DNA of 64,000 bases, from the NCBI GenBank assembly GCA_000499405.2, contig HG738137.1, positions 5,084,001-5,148,000 of the forward strand, read 5' to 3'. Positions 1 to 13,985 of this stretch are shown piece by piece. Within the stretch, counting starts at the first letter, position 1. Each line of letters starts with the position of its first letter. Made by a program: the position numbers and the translations under genes. The DNA comes from Onchocerca volvulus (taxonomy: Eukaryota > Nematoda > Chromadorea > Rhabditida > Onchocercidae). Under the pieces are notes generated by a model, which searched no databases, was not told the DNA's origin, and saw only the letters and a list, made by a program, of their open reading frames with translations.

Positions 1-3000
1 CGATGTACGGTACGTTTCGGAGCTGAAGAAACATTTTTCGGTGCTATTTCATCGCGATTTTCATCAAATTTATGCGACGAAGCCATCAATGATGAAGCTA
101 ATAGTGGTATATATACAATTATGAATAAAAAGACCTAAACACAAATCATTTAATTATAAATAAAAAGAATCAAAACATATCAATCTCTTCTTTTCTCTAT
201 TTAATAAAGGTAAAATTTTGAAATTGGTTTATGTTAAATAAATGGATGAATACAGATTTTTCAAATATATAATGAAAAAAGTCTGTTAAAAATCAAAGTG
301 CTTTGTGCTGAAATCTTAAGAAAAAAATGTTTTTTCGTTTGAATTTTTTAATGTTTTTATGATGCAAACCTGAAAAGCGGATAAAAGATTCGGAAGAAAC
401 AATAAAGTAAAAATTTGTTGTAGCGTAATTGTTGTTGATGAGAACAGGAAAAATAGGAAAGAAGAACGAAATGCTCCCAACTGATGTCGACAAAAAGTGA
501 TTAACGAAATAAGGTCCATAGTCTGGAATGAAGATATGAAATTTTTTGAAAAGGTGCTAATTTGAATAAATTAACATCTTTTATTATTTGAATAAATCTT
601 TCACTATTTGAATAAATAAATAGTGCTAAAGTTTTAATAAACTATCAAAAAGGAATTGATTGCGTAGAAAATCGAATTAAAATTTTTTTTGCAAATTCAA
701 TCGTTAGCCCTTCCGATTAATTTATTAGCTGATTAGACTACCCATAATGGCATTATTTCTACATGTTTTGCAAAAAATGAATAAAATAGTTGGAAAATAT
801 AAAACTGAGCAATCAACTGTTAATTAGAAAACAAGGGTTAAGAATAGTAAAATGGTTACTTGTTAACATTATTTGTTCATAACCACTGACCACTTGATGT
901 ATTAAAATGCGAATCTGACAAAAATTTAGGACATCACTGATGTATTATTTCACCTACTATTTGAATGAACTGAGCATGAAATCAGATGTATAATAATTTG
1001 AGTACCTGACTTGGAAATACAACAATATCACAACATAATCCCATGAGCAAAGTAGCGATAATTGATGCTTTTTTCGGCTCACTATCATTCTGAGAAATTT
1101 TCCTGCTACACAAAGCTGGATGCTGCGGCTCGATACTTATTGAACAGTTTCCCTACGAAAAAAAAAAATCAAGAAAAAACTATTGGAAATTTGCAAAATA
1201 CGAAAAAAAAAATTCCAAGATTTTACACTTTAAAAAAACCAAAATCGAACTTGACTAAAGATGTTGGTGTTGAAATAATTTAACGATGAACCAACAACAA
1301 GCACCACTTCACCATAATCCTGAATTGTAATGATCTAATTAAAATAGGATTCTAATATGATTCAAAAATGAGAAAACGAATGGAGATAAACTTCCCTTAA
1401 AAATAAAACCGAAGTATTTCAAAAATCATGATTCGAGCAGTCTGAGAAATCAAAAAGAATATAATTTGTTAATCTAAAAAGGGTTCAGAGAACATTCCAA
1501 TGTATAAACAGATCGAGAAAGACACGTCAGCCTCATGCAACCTCTTTAGCAGTTAAAAAAATTAGAAAATGAAATCCAGATAACCTGCATTATTTCAATC
1601 ATTTTTTGACAAGAAAAATGATCACAGTCCGTGAAAAGATTAACCAAAAGTGGAACATTATCAACATTCTCTAAGTGAGGACGTATATTTTCGATTCCTG
1701 AAATGAAATTCTGAATTGAAATGAAAATATAGAAAAAATTTCTACATTTGGATCTTTCCAAATATAAGAAATTTAACTGTTCTATTCCATGCCAACCTGA
1801 TGGTAATTTCGCTTTATTCGGAAAAAGCCCTGGTCCTGTTTCTTCGTTATATGAATCTACTGAATGATGACTGTGACTCTTTTTTAATGAAGCTTCCTGG
1901 AAAGAAATTTGTTTCCATTATGCAATAAGATTTGTAATGTAAGCATAAAATTGGAAAAAAAAAAAAAAAAACGAAATTCATGGTAAACAAACCGATCTTG
2001 AAGATAATTGCTTAAGTATAAATGATGACGAACATAGATCATACTTACTTCGATTAAAATTTCTGAAATAAAATATTTATGAATCTTGTTGTTCCTTATT
2101 ACTAATAAACGATGAGTGTTTTAGCTAAAAATTTTAATAAAAGCTCATCATATTCTTTAAGCAGGTTAACGGGTTGCCAGCATTACACAGTTAAAGATAC
2201 CCAGATTTAGATAGAATTTAAATAAACTTCAATTTAAGAAATTTAAACTTAAAGTAAAATTTACATGCTACTTTATTATTTTAAAACTGATGGAGACTAA
2301 GCACTTCTAGTATTTCAGTAAATTAATAAAAATAAGTAATCTGACAGTGCCTGAAAATATTTCCTATTGAACAACGACTTTGCTGTAATGGAAAATGTTC
2401 AGACCAAGTAGCTGAACGATGCAATGCTAATTCTGTTGGATGTCGATAAGAATATTTGCCTACATCAAAAACTTCATATCGCTCATCTGCAATTTCTGAT
2501 TTAGTGAAGAAATGAAATCTATTTAAATTTTAGACAAAAAATTTTTCGGAAAGTTCTAATGATGAAGCTTGGTCCATCAATAGATTATATCATAAAATTA
2601 ATTATAGATGACTACAGCAATTATTTCAATAGGATTTCACTGATAATTAAATTCTAAGAAATAATTTGGTTATCATAACAAGCTTGAATAATCGCAATGA
2701 AAAATAATCAGACAAATATGCTTCAATTTTTTGGAAATTTAAGAAATTCGAATGTAAAATTTATTTAAGGGAATTAATTATAACAAAAAAAAAAATCTGC
2801 CATTTCCATAGTTTAAATGGCAATAGGAATTAGATAGAACCAATATTTGAAATCTACGATTCCAACAATAGCTTTCTGTGGTGGCTAATACTTCACCTTC
2901 ACTAACTAATGATATATGACAATTCCATCCTGCTTCTAATCCCAATTTTTCAGCAAAAACTCGACTACGCAATTCATTTTCCTTCGAAAAGTAAATGAAT

Positions 3001-6000
3001 CGAACGCAAGCATGGTCCAATTGTTCTACCAATTGAACGACGTCACTTCGGGCCTTAAAAATTATAAAAAGTAGACAATTTATATGATTATGAAACTTAC
3101 ATGCAATACATATTAAGCAAGATAATATGATGATTACACTAAAAAAAAAAAAAACTACTTATTTTGAAGATTTAAAAAGTTGACCTGATATTGAAGGGTA
3201 AGCAAACCACATAATGTTTGTTCATGCATCACTTCCTCAAAGCATTCATAAGCAGTATGCAAAGATGACTGACGATAAAATCCCTCTAAAAGTTCCATAT
3301 CAAGACTAACTGCTCTTGGAATTGAAATCTTTTCTTTAACTTTCTCATATTTTTCCAGTAATGAAACATCGATATATTTTCCACTTAAAGTATCCGAAAT
3401 CGTGCAACCCAATGTTCGATAGCCAAGAACCAAACAAAATCTGGAGCATTTTCATCTTGCACTTCTCACGAAATATATGAAGCACTTCTTATTCACATTC
3501 TTAATCTTCATAATATTAATCATACCATTTTGTTCCTTAGTGTATTTATACAAATATTCGTAATTTGATTATCATCGTAGATCAAGGTTTCAAATTATTC
3601 GAAAAACGAGTGGAAAAACAAATGCATAATAAAGAGGACCAATTAAACAGACCCAGTCATTGTGTTGCGCTGATAAAAATCAAGAACTCGTTTGTGCAAA
3701 TTTGGCGTATATGGTTCTAAAAAATTTTCACACCATACATGAGTGCAAGCATTAAGTAATAAATCAGCTGTTCCCTGACTCATTATATGATAATATTCCG
3801 ATGTTGCATCTTTCGTAATTGTCACAAATGCGTTTTCCAATGGCATTCGGAACTTTCGCAATCTAAATTCTGTCACTTTTTACCAAACATAGAAATCATT
3901 GAACCTTATAAACAAAAAATTTATCACTAAAATATAAAATTATTTTAGATTTGATTACAAAGTGCTATGCTTGTAACTGCAAGGTAATACCGGCCATAAA
4001 GTAAATAAAAAGTGTTTGGAATTAATATAAACAATAAAACAAATTCCAAACTTACTCGTTATCAGATCCTTCGCCTTGTAATCGTTTATAAAAGCCTATC
4101 GTTTTTGTATCTGAAGCATTAAACTTTCCTAAAACTTCGTCACCAATCCTGCAAATATTTGAAAGAGTTTATATTCTTGGCTCTTAATCCTTTTTATGCT
4201 TCAATGACTTTACTAATACTTAACAGAACATTGTGGATGTCTGACATTATTGGATTATTATCTCGAAACTTTGACTTTCAGACAATTTAGTTTCAACTGA
4301 AATAATATGAGCACTGAGTACTAGTGAATTTAAATCGAATTTTTAAATGAAATGTCAGGAAAGTGATGATAAGAATTCTCACCCTAATAATTGAGTTAAG
4401 GGACATAAACAGTGTCGATTAGAAATTGCAATAGTGTTTGGCACAGCTTCTGAAATATTGTTGATGTGATCCAGGAACAACGTATAGTCTGGCAGTAAAG
4501 AGCAACCATTCAAAATACTGTTGATTCCAAATGGCAGTAAAGATCCTTTATAGCATACCCTGAATTGTTATAACAGGAATAAAAAGTATTTGCACATCAG
4601 AAATAATTTGTTGATAAAAACATTAGTGATAACATGCAACAACCATGAAGAGTCATCGAAGTGTACAGGGAAAGATTCAATTCCATTCATTGTTAAATCC
4701 AAGATTTTCGGCACCAGTTTTCGTTCCTCGCCTTTAAAAAAATACTAGAAACTTCGAACATATAGAAAGAATGAATAAAAAGCACAGAATTATGGAAAAT
4801 AAGATAATGAAAAAATTTGAAGAAAATTTTGAGGAAATCATATAATCTACACCTTTTCCATCAGAGTGAAAGCACAGCACTTTTTCGATTGTTGCATTTG
4901 GCCATGAAAGCAATCCCTTCTTATCTAGGAAAGTACAGGATGTGAGACCACCGCACGTGAAAACGAAATCCATTGAAGTGTGAAAATAACCTAAAATAAG
5001 ATATGCAAATCAATATTCTTGCAGTATTGATTTCTCAACTCCATTATTTTAAAATAGCTACCTGTAAAATATTGATAAATTGTCTTAAAACCATTGATAA
5101 TTGATCCTTTTCTATTTCTGTTAACAAAAATGCGAGTTGCGACAACTTCCGAATTTGATTCGCTATGTCGCAAATTGCAGTCGTCACCCAAAACAAAACC
5201 CAAATTCCTCAAAACGATTAGCGAAACTTTTAATTAATAAGTTTGGCACTAAAATATGAAACAATCTTCATAACTTCATAACGGAAATCTCCCATTCAGA
5301 AAGAACAATGTTGGAATAAAAAAATACTGGTGCTGTCAAATCATTATTCTGGAATGTTATTTGGTTACGCAACTGCACATTGAAAGAAGGTGTATCTTTT
5401 AAAGACAGTTCTATTTAATCTATCCAATGACTGGCACGTAAATGGTTCTTGGCCATCCCGCAATTCACACGAATTCTCGATGTACTTAGGAAGCCCATAA
5501 TATTCCGACGCTAAGTGTTTTGTCGTGTCAGTCCACAAAAAGATTTATGAGAGATTAGATTCACAATTTCAAAAAATACCATAACTTTCCAATCAAGCAG
5601 AAGACTGGAATCATGGGTCCCAACAAAGGAAGAAGAATCAGTGATATATCCACCAAAAAATGGACGATATTTTCCCTCGCCATAAAAAAATACCTTAAAT
5701 AATCAATTTTAAGAAGCGGAATCATTGGATTTTAATAAATTCGAATTTTTGTAACGAAAATCTGCTTTTACGACTCCAAAATTACTTTAATTCATTTACT
5801 TAATATACCAAGTTGAGAGCATATACCGAAAATAACGTAATGTAAGTGTAATCACGAATATGAACAGTAAAAAGCATCGTTCAAGGATAAAATGAAGTGT
5901 CATATCGATTTCTGAATTCAACAGATTCGAATGTTTCTTGTCGTGATTACGAAAAGCTGCACGTATATGTTCAACAATAGGCGGTTCAATAATTTTCCAT

Positions 6001-7657
6001 AATGTGGATTTTGATGGAAGTATCTAAAAAATTGTAATGCGAACTTGAAACTGAAAAAAATATCAAATAGCTAGAAATTGAGCAAAATGTTAAGGCATTC
6101 TAAACATTTCGCAAAAAAATAAAAAAAAAAACAAAAGAAAAAAAAACATACACCATGAGTTTCGGGACACAATATTTCTAGAAATCGTGGTTTATCTCCC
6201 AAATCAATGATATCACCATGTTGTGACATACATCGGCATGGTGATGATTGTCCAGCACGAAGTTCTATCACATCACCATCTACCAAAAGCATCCAGGGCA
6301 CATTCACTAACTAAAATAATACACGTCCTCTTATAACGGTTTTTAATTTTTTTCAGCGGCTAATGATGTCTTTTTTCATTTATATTAAAAATTTCTTTTG
6401 GGAAATATTGAGTCAGCAACCACTGATCTTGACGGAATTAATCGGAGAAGCACGACCTGCTGATTATGTTCATAATTGTAAGCCAAGAACTCGACCATGT
6501 ATCAAACTGCAGATAAATTTCTTCTACTAAAGAAATCCACTGAATGCAACCTCAATATAAGCTGTCTAACGAAAGCATTTTACAAACCATTATCACACTT
6601 TTGCTGTGTATGTATCACTAGATCCTAATACAACAAAAGAAGTTATTCCCAAACATGGTTTGATAAAAAGGTCATTTCTTATTAAGCATAAATTGCATCT
6701 CTCGGTAGTTACATGAAACGATTCAGTACAACGAAGGAACGAAACATTAAATAAAAATTACCTTCTGATCTCTATACGTCCATTGTAAACTGATAGCATC
6801 AGATGGCGGTATGTAAAGATGTTCATATTCAAAATCCTCTTCTTTCAGTGGTTTCAGAATATTCAGAATATTTAAGGCTCTTGCAACAACAGTAAATCGT
6901 TGAGTACGATATGCTTTTAATGAATGGCAGATGTTAAATACTGTTATGATCAAGAACAAAACTGATGCGAATTGATCGAATAAAGTGCAATCTCTAAATG
7001 TGTTTCACAAAATAATTTTTCGCTTAAATTTATTCAGCTTTTCTTTAATTTCAGTACAAGTAAACATCGACTTACAAATCAAATAATTCAAAAAGTTGAT
7101 ATGTAAATATATATAGAATTAATGAACCTAAGCAAATTGCAAGTCAATAATACAAGGCAACAAACAATTGAAGCTATCGCATAAATGATACAAAAGCTTC
7201 CAGTGATCAGTGAATTATGGGCCAAAAATCTGAAAATTTATTGAAATATAAAAGCTTTGAATGTATACGCGCACAATCAGATCACAGAATGTCTTAAAAC
7301 CTCTATATTAAAGACTCATGTTTTTAGTATCAAGGATTTTAAGACATTCTGCTTAATTCATTGTGACGATCTGATTGAACTCATGTGAACACATTCGAAT
7401 ATAAGTTCAGATGACAAGAACATGAACATCTTTTACAAATTCACATTCATACCAAGTTTAGTTTGGACCGACTAATTGATAAAGAAAATAAGATTTGATG
7501 GGGTACTCATGCCCTGCAATAATACTTAATCAGAGGAATGTTACCTGAATGCAAACGACTCAGCAATAAGTTTACTTTCCTTGTCGATTTCAGATTCCAG
7601 TATATCGCAAAGTCTTGAAAATGCTTCTTTCGTGGTCAAACCAATCTTTACATCCAT
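1..7657 (-). CDS. TMEM94-like P-type ATPase-related membrane protein, 3' end cut off
   Basis: Multi-exon gene; the left edge removes the C-terminus. Frame-consistent exons include 7545-7657 (start ATG), 6762-6993, 6152-6310, 5827-6023, 5580-5693, 4383-4559, 4056-4148, 3653-3862, 3185-3440, 1797-1896, 1585-1697, 1251-1319, 1006-1152, 370-480 and 1-134. Further exons lie near 5068-5212, 4855-4987, 4640-4727, 2830-3053, 2355-2512 and 848-903, with less certain borders. Signatures match vertebrate TMEM94: LLVDGDVIELRAGQ (actuator-like), FLDKKGLLSWPNATIEKVL (phosphorylation-site-like), SQGTADLLLNACT, KVLDFYQR, FAEKLGLEAGWNCHISL, RPHLENVDNVPLLVNLFTDC and DYGEVVLVVGSS. Hydrophobic segments occur in the 6762-6993, 5827-6023, 5580-5693, 370-480 and 1-134 exons. 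TMEM94 is an ER membrane protein related to P-type ATPases and has been linked to magnesium handling; transport here is inference. The canonical DKTGT motif reads DKKGL. Family assignment is firm. Confidence 0.9.
7262..7398. repeat. Imperfect inverted repeat in TMEM94 intron 1
   Basis: A perfect 14-base inverted pair (AGAATGTCTTAAAA at 7286-7299 and its reverse complement at 7337-7350) is followed outward by a second perfect 10-base pair (CAATCAGATC at 7274-7283 against 7368-7377) and by weaker matches to about 7262 and 7398. The arms are about 40-60 bases around a 37-base centre. It could be the remains of a MITE or an inverted duplication. Confidence 0.6.
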
Positions 7658-8136
7658 TTTGACTTTTGCCAAAAAAATTTCAGTAACATCATGTATCCAA
7701 CATGATTCCTCTTCCCCTATGCATGTGTAATCATGACCATTATACTCAAGAATAATAATAAAAGCACTAATCCAACATTCAATTTTTTTTTTTTTTTTTT
7801 AATGGATACTGAAAAAAAAAATGACTAAAGAGGATGTATCCCGTCATTAGCATTATTTTGGATTGCTGAGATGAATTTCCAGTCGAAAAGTTAGATAATC
7901 CAGCAATAAAATCCAGGATCTTGGTCTATTCACATTCCCACCACAAATACTATGATTCCTAATTTGCTTCATTAAGCCTTTAATCAACGAAGTACAGAAT
8001 TATGACAAAATATTTTGGTATAAATAATCAGATTAATGTAGATGATGGTATTTATTATGTGAACCGTGAAATGCAAAACATAATTCAGAAATTTCTTTAT
8101 GCGTCAAAAAAATGAAACAACCACCAAAACATAGGA
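7658..8136. other. Intergenic region between eL31 and TMEM94
   Basis: No coding exon seen. It contains the eL31 3' UTR on the minus strand, a poly-T tract of about 19 bases near 7783-7801, and the presumed upstream region of TMEM94. No strong trans-splice acceptor is visible just before the TMEM94 start. Confidence 0.6.
8051..8056 (-). terminator. Poly(A) signal of the eL31 gene
   Basis: AATAAA on the minus strand, about 81 bases downstream of the eL31 stop codon. Canonical hexamer; the cleavage site is not known. Confidence 0.55.
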
Positions 8137-9260
8137 TTATTCCTCATTATCAACATTTACTGTTGTCAACTTCTTAAATGTTGTGACAGGAACGTGTGTT
8201 ACCAATGTGTACAGTCGATCTGCAGAACTTTCATCATCATTACGTCGTCGTGATAGACGCACGCGAACACGAAATGGAACATTCCTGAACATTTTAATTC
8301 CACTTGAATTAAAAATAGCGGAAAATTATTTCGATATCCAAAAATACCCAAAAATTTATTGCATCGTATTTCTAGTCTAAACAAATATTTATAATCTTTT
8401 GAGATCCCAAATTTTCATGATTATGCCAAATAAACAGAATATTTTACTATCACCAGTTGTTTTAAATAATTTCTCTATAGAATGCTTTATCTGCTGCAGA
8501 CTTAGGAAAAACTCGCAGTGGGAGTAAATTAAGATTTGAGATTTCAAAATAATAATTCTTGTCATAATATAGTCAATACCATTGAAAATTAGCATACGTA
8601 GTAAAAATATAACTATAATCTACATATCCAGAAACGAAAAAAAGAAACTGCCAGGAGAATCATCTCCCCAACCTAACTGTAAGGATTTAAAATAACTATA
8701 GTAATTCACAAATTCTTTATAAATCAAATTCTATAGGTAATGCTTACTTTACGCCTTTGGACCACAAAAATTCATTTAAACGTATATGAACGCGCACATC
8801 TTTAGTACCCATCTGTTCTTCTGCGAATTTTCGTATCGCTTTGATAGCCTTAGGAGCACGTTTCTTAAAGCCTCTGCAAATGATGGTATTTAAATTCAGT
8901 AAATATGGTAGCACTGAATAGATTCATAAAGGATCTAATCTAGTGTACCATATGGAGGAATGAATTCTCACTTTATTGTGAACTCATCTAGATATTTCGA
9001 AATCTGAACTAGTGACATCCTAATCAATGAATAGAGCATAATCAGCAAATTCAGTTTGTTTTAGGAATCTGAGGAATGTATAGCCGATATGAGATGCATA
9101 ATCTCTCCTCTAGTTATATCCATCTACTTTAACACATGACATGAACTTACACGCCATGCAATCGCCGATGCAAATTAACAGTATATTCGCGTGTTACTAC
9201 TTCACTCATCGCACTTCTTGGTTTCCTTTCTTGTTTCGATCCTTTCTTTGAAGGTGCCAT
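8137..9260 (-). CDS. RPL31: Large-subunit ribosomal protein eL31
   Basis: Three exons: 9151-9260, 8748-8873 and 8137-8284. They join in frame to 384 bases, a 127-residue protein close to the animal length of about 125. It begins [20 protein letters not shown] and contains [55 protein letters not shown] and [20 protein letters not shown], collinear with eL31. Codons are split at Val in HGV and Lys in GVK, and both introns obey GT-AG. It is a structural protein of the 60S subunit near the peptide exit tunnel. A strong splice acceptor lies 11 bases before the ATG, as expected for a trans-spliced nematode ribosomal protein mRNA. The gene is complete and nothing looks broken. Confidence 0.97.
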
Positions 9261-9270
9261 TGCCAGATAT

Positions 9271-9276
9271 CTACAA
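9271..9276 (-). promoter_or_regulatory. Probable spliced-leader acceptor of the eL31 gene
   Basis: Minus-strand TTGTAG ends at 9271, preceded by a T-rich stretch, and the eL31 ATG follows after 10 bases. No upstream coding exon fits, so the site most likely accepts a spliced leader. This is inference from position and consensus. Confidence 0.5.
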
Positions 9277-12200
9277 AACAGCAATAATTCATTTCATCAG
9301 CAGAAAAAATCAACACAACAGAGAGACCAACGTACAATCTTACTATTTATTACAATCACAGCTACAATTCATCATTTATTTCCCTACCTACACTACTATG
9401 ACATGAATGACACTAGTAGTTACGAAAAGTTACAAAACCCTCTCGTCTTCAATCACTGAAAACCAGAAGATTAGATAATTTAACACCAAACTCCCCGAGC
9501 CTATCAAACTCTTCGAACCACAAATACGCCACACCTTCTTGCGGCCCATGAAAAACTGAAGAAGAGGATGTGCGAATTTAGGTTTCGTCATGATTTGTAA
9601 ATGTGATTTGCATCCATGTTGTGCAATACGTCTGCTGGTGTGTGGGAGGATTATGCACTCATTGAAATGTTCTTTTAGTATCAGAGAGAGTTGCAGAAAG
9701 CATTTATTCATTAAACTGTATTATTAGATCAACCTCTGCATAAATTAATTAGTCATAGTACTTTATATGTAGTTAAAGTTGACGTCGGGGACAGGAAAAA
9801 CAAAAAACTACTGCTCAAACAAGCAAAAGATGCAATATCATGGATTACAAGATTTACGCTAGCATTTAATTGATAAACTAATGAAATAAAAAGAAAATCT
9901 TTGCAATAAAAGACGCAAGCAAACCAATTTACAGCGAAAGTATAAAAATGAATGAAATTAGGAAATAATTTGTGACTAAAGCGAAAATGACAATCCACGC
10001 AAAATTTTCTCTTCAGCTCTAAAGCATCGTGATTGTAGTAATTGAAAAGCAGAGAATAAAATGGAAATAAAAAAAAGTAGTTTACTCGATTAAAAATTAA
10101 ACGAAAAACAAAATGGCTAAAGGAAATAAATTAACGAAAGAAGCTGAAAAAATAAAAAAATACGATGAAAATCTGTGATGAAAATCGAGAAAACTAATTC
10201 CGTATGTATATCACATTTAAGAACAATTAAGTAATTGGAATAAATGTGATTGCTATATTGATTATGATCATTATTGATTGTATTCCCTAACAATAGATCA
10301 ATCCAGTTCTGAGATGATTTTTTTAATATATTTTCTCAGTTCTTATCCACTTTCTTGATCTTTAGTTTTAGTTTTATTTCATCATTTCCTTCCGATTCGA
10401 TAACTTCGATCTAGAAGTTTGTCGTCTTTTCGTAGCTGAGAGCAATCGATATCAGACTATAAAAGTATTCTACATTGATCAAATATTAAGCTGAAATGGG
10501 AATTTTAAAAGCGATGTAAATTGCGCTAGAAAATGAAACTCGTTTAAACTTTATAGCCTATATTTATTTTTACGTAATGAAGCCATCAATTTTTTTTTTT
10601 TTTTTTTTAATGATTTTAGCTTTTATAAATCGAATAGATATGTCGAAGTTATAAATTTCTGCTTTTGTTGAACTCATGCTATTATTTCTACTCAGATGAT
10701 TTTCAAAAAATTATCAGTGTTTCAGTTGATTAAAATTAAATTATCAGTTTTCTTTCTTTTTTCTCTTTTTTTTGAATCTTAATTTGCACATTCCATGAAA
10801 AGATATGCTTGTCAAATTGCTGTTAAATAATTTAGTGAAAAAAAAAAAAAAGTAAAATAAACATTAAACTGACATTTCGATTTAATTAGTCTTCAAAAAA
10901 GGAAAAAATCTTCGTATATTTTTGACCATTCATTTTATTATAGTTTGCAAGAACTTTTTACTTGGTTCAAGAGTCATTTTTTTTCCTGATCGAGAATAAG
11001 ATTACAAGCCAGATTCCAATTAAATAGTAAATTTTATAATGACTTTTTGTTTGCGATTTTCATTTTAGTGCTTTCTTAAATTTCGGATAAATTCGCTACT
11101 TTTTGTTGAGATAGAAGTGAGAAGCATTGTTTTTTGTAATTATTCGTTTTGAAATATCCCTTACACAAACTACTCTTTCAAATATTCTACACTTAAGTTT
11201 GGAAATAATCATCTTTGGATCATGTCCGAATGAAGCGAAAATCGTGAGGCATCTGTATCACCTTCCAACTGATCTGGTTCTATTGATTCAGAATGGTTCA
11301 GATTGAGCCATTTCTTTTCAACTGCTAAAAGGAAGAAAAGTTACTGTCTGCCTAGGTACAGGTATCTTTCTGGCCAATTAATTGGAAAATGAAGTGCAGA
11401 CTATTATTTCATCATTTTAGTACATGAATACTACCTTTTCCATGTTACTATCACTAACAGCAATCAGAAGTGATTTTGTGGAAAGAAAATTGTTGGAGCC
11501 TTATGCTGATCTGTATTTTAACCATCTGACTGGGCATATTCTATGTGAGACAATCAAATTTTCTTATTTTCTGGAAACTTCCTGAAGTGTCCTTACTTTT
11601 GAAACTTATGTTTGGAGTAGCTAAGAAGAAGAACAATTGTCGTGCACTTTCAATCTTCTTTTTCCTCCTCTTCATCGGACACTTTACGTGCTTGTTAATT
11701 ACTTTAATACAATTTTGAAAGTAAAAGTAATGGGTGGAAAAATCAATTGAAGTCACTGATTTGTTTGACTGCTACCAAATATCTGTCACCATCCATAACA
11801 ATTAATAGAGAACTTGATTGATCGAAAGAAACGATAGAAACGAGTCATTTTTAGCGTACAAAAAGTAACTGAATTATGAAATTTTAAGCAGTATGTATCG
11901 TTCTGGTGGATAAGAATTGATGAATTGTTTTTGTGACGATCGTTCATGCCATAGAAATACATTGGCCTTGACGGACTCTAAATGATGTTTTCAACCCTTT
12001 CGATGACGATTAATTTACATTTCAGATTTTAATTTGTTCTTTCGACCAAAAGGTACACAATACAGACAGGAATGGGTGATTTGCCTTACATTTCATTTCC
12101 TTTCGCTATAATTTTGTTTTCCTTCTTTTTTTTCTTCACCAAAAATGAATCAATAAATAGCACGGATCAATTAATCTCTAATGAACCTTCTTCTTCATTG

Positions 12201-13820
12201 TAGATGTAAAATACTCTTAACTTTGGTTCTTTTCCATTCTTTTCATCTCCGAAATTAGTTAAATCGGTATTTCAATAATGTGTTTGAAATGAGTTTGTGC
12301 TTTTTGCTTTCGAATTCAAATTATATTTAATTCGTAACATAGACATGGTAATTGATAGAACTGGACATCAGGGTCATCGAATGTGAAGTTTGGCATCTGA
12401 TTTCTCAGAATCTGAAGTTCTTGCTGTGATAACATAGAGCTCATTGTTAGCAGAATATCGATACTTTTTTCACTTACTGCATATGCACGTAAATGTCATC
12501 GCATTATTCCGATATTCTTCATTGTCACCACACCTGTTTTATGTCATCCATACTAATTACTCTTTGATAGAAGCCAAAAGTTGGAAGCTAAAATATCCCC
12601 ATGATGGCTCAACGGTGACAATTAATATGAACAGAAGTTCAGTATTTTTATTGATTTCTAGCTTTAAAAGAAGAAATGGGAAGATTCTTCCAAACATTTT
12701 AGTTTCAGCTTTGAATCTTTCAAAACCTCAAAAGTGTTTCACATCAGAGTTTAGAGAAATTTAAGTGTCTATTTCGAATAGGCCACATTTAACCAAACTT
12801 TAAATGAACAATCACTTGAAACTTTTGCATTCATCTTGAAGGAAAGCAAGTCCATTAGTGTCAAGTTCGAATCACATTCTGCTGTTAGTTACTTTCCTTC
12901 TGCTCTTTCATTGAATCATTATACGGAATTATTTCTTACTTCCTATTTATCATCATTCTTGTAAAATGCTTCCACTTATCCTTATAGTTTAATTTCTATG
13001 GAAGATTTACATTGGAATTACCAATTGAAGTGAAGTAAAGCTTGAAGATAATTGCAGTGCATAGATGATGCACCAAATTACAAAATCTGGAAAGAAAATG
13101 AGGCAAATCAGGTTTTTAATAACAACGCCATTCCAAGTTCAGCCAAAGTAAATGCCGAGAAGGATCAAAGTTTCTGCAAAAATTGCAATTCGCGCTGGCA
13201 TGATGAAATGAGGGAAGTACATAAAAACAGTCATTTTGTTGAGTTTTATTTTCTACTGAAATTCGATTACGATTTAAAACATAATCTGCTAGATATATCT
13301 TGTCACCAGTCATAATCATGATCTATGTATTACTTCTCCTGTTCCTATTTCTTAGCTCTCGTCCTTTTATCAATTCAAAAGTATTATCTAATCAGCTTTT
13401 CAAATTATGTGCTGAATAAATCCATTGTTCACAGTATTTTTCTGTCACACTCCCGTTTTACTGATAATTCTATGAGCAAAGCTGTGCAGAAGATGCCATT
13501 TAAAGCGGTGAAAGAGCGTCTAAATCAAATCAGTTTTTTTGGTATTTCGGAGTTTTGGTATTTTCTAAGAAATAATATAGAAAAGTTTTCGGCTACTTGT
13601 GGAAAAGTTGAATACTACCTGAAGAATGAAATGAAATTCATCCGTCATTCAATAACTTAAGAGTCAGCATACAGTAAACATCGAGTGCCAATCTTTTAAG
13701 TAACTTTTTAGCGCATTTGAACCAGTCCAAACTTAAATCAAGAATAGTGGTTCATACAGTGGTTCTTTGTCAAATTTGAAATAAATTTGTCCCAAATACT
13801 ATTTTATAATCTATTAATAT

Positions 13821-13985
13821 ATTTATTAATTAATTCTTAACTTATCGAAAAATATTAAACCAAGAATAAATAATTTACTTATTAATTAATTCGTAATTTA
13901 TCAAAAAATATTGGGTTAGGGATTTTTGAGTCACTTATTAACTAATTTCTTAAATTATCAGGAAATATCAGTCCAAAAATATTGG
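13821..13985. repeat. Three degenerate tandem copies of an AT-rich unit of about 58 bp
   Basis: Copies begin near 13821, 13877 and 13934. Each carries a TTATTAATTAATTC-like block, then TTATC, then an AAATAT block. Divergence is high, so this is an old tandem expansion. Confidence 0.5.

Noticed and set aside
9430..9711. 93-codon minus-strand open frame upstream of eL31
   Set aside because: No similarity to any family I know and no conserved motif; consistent with chance.
12444..13660. Run of plus-strand open frames of 87-111 codons as a possible gene
   Set aside because: No recognisable domain, no compatible splice sites joining them, and composition like the surrounding non-coding DNA.
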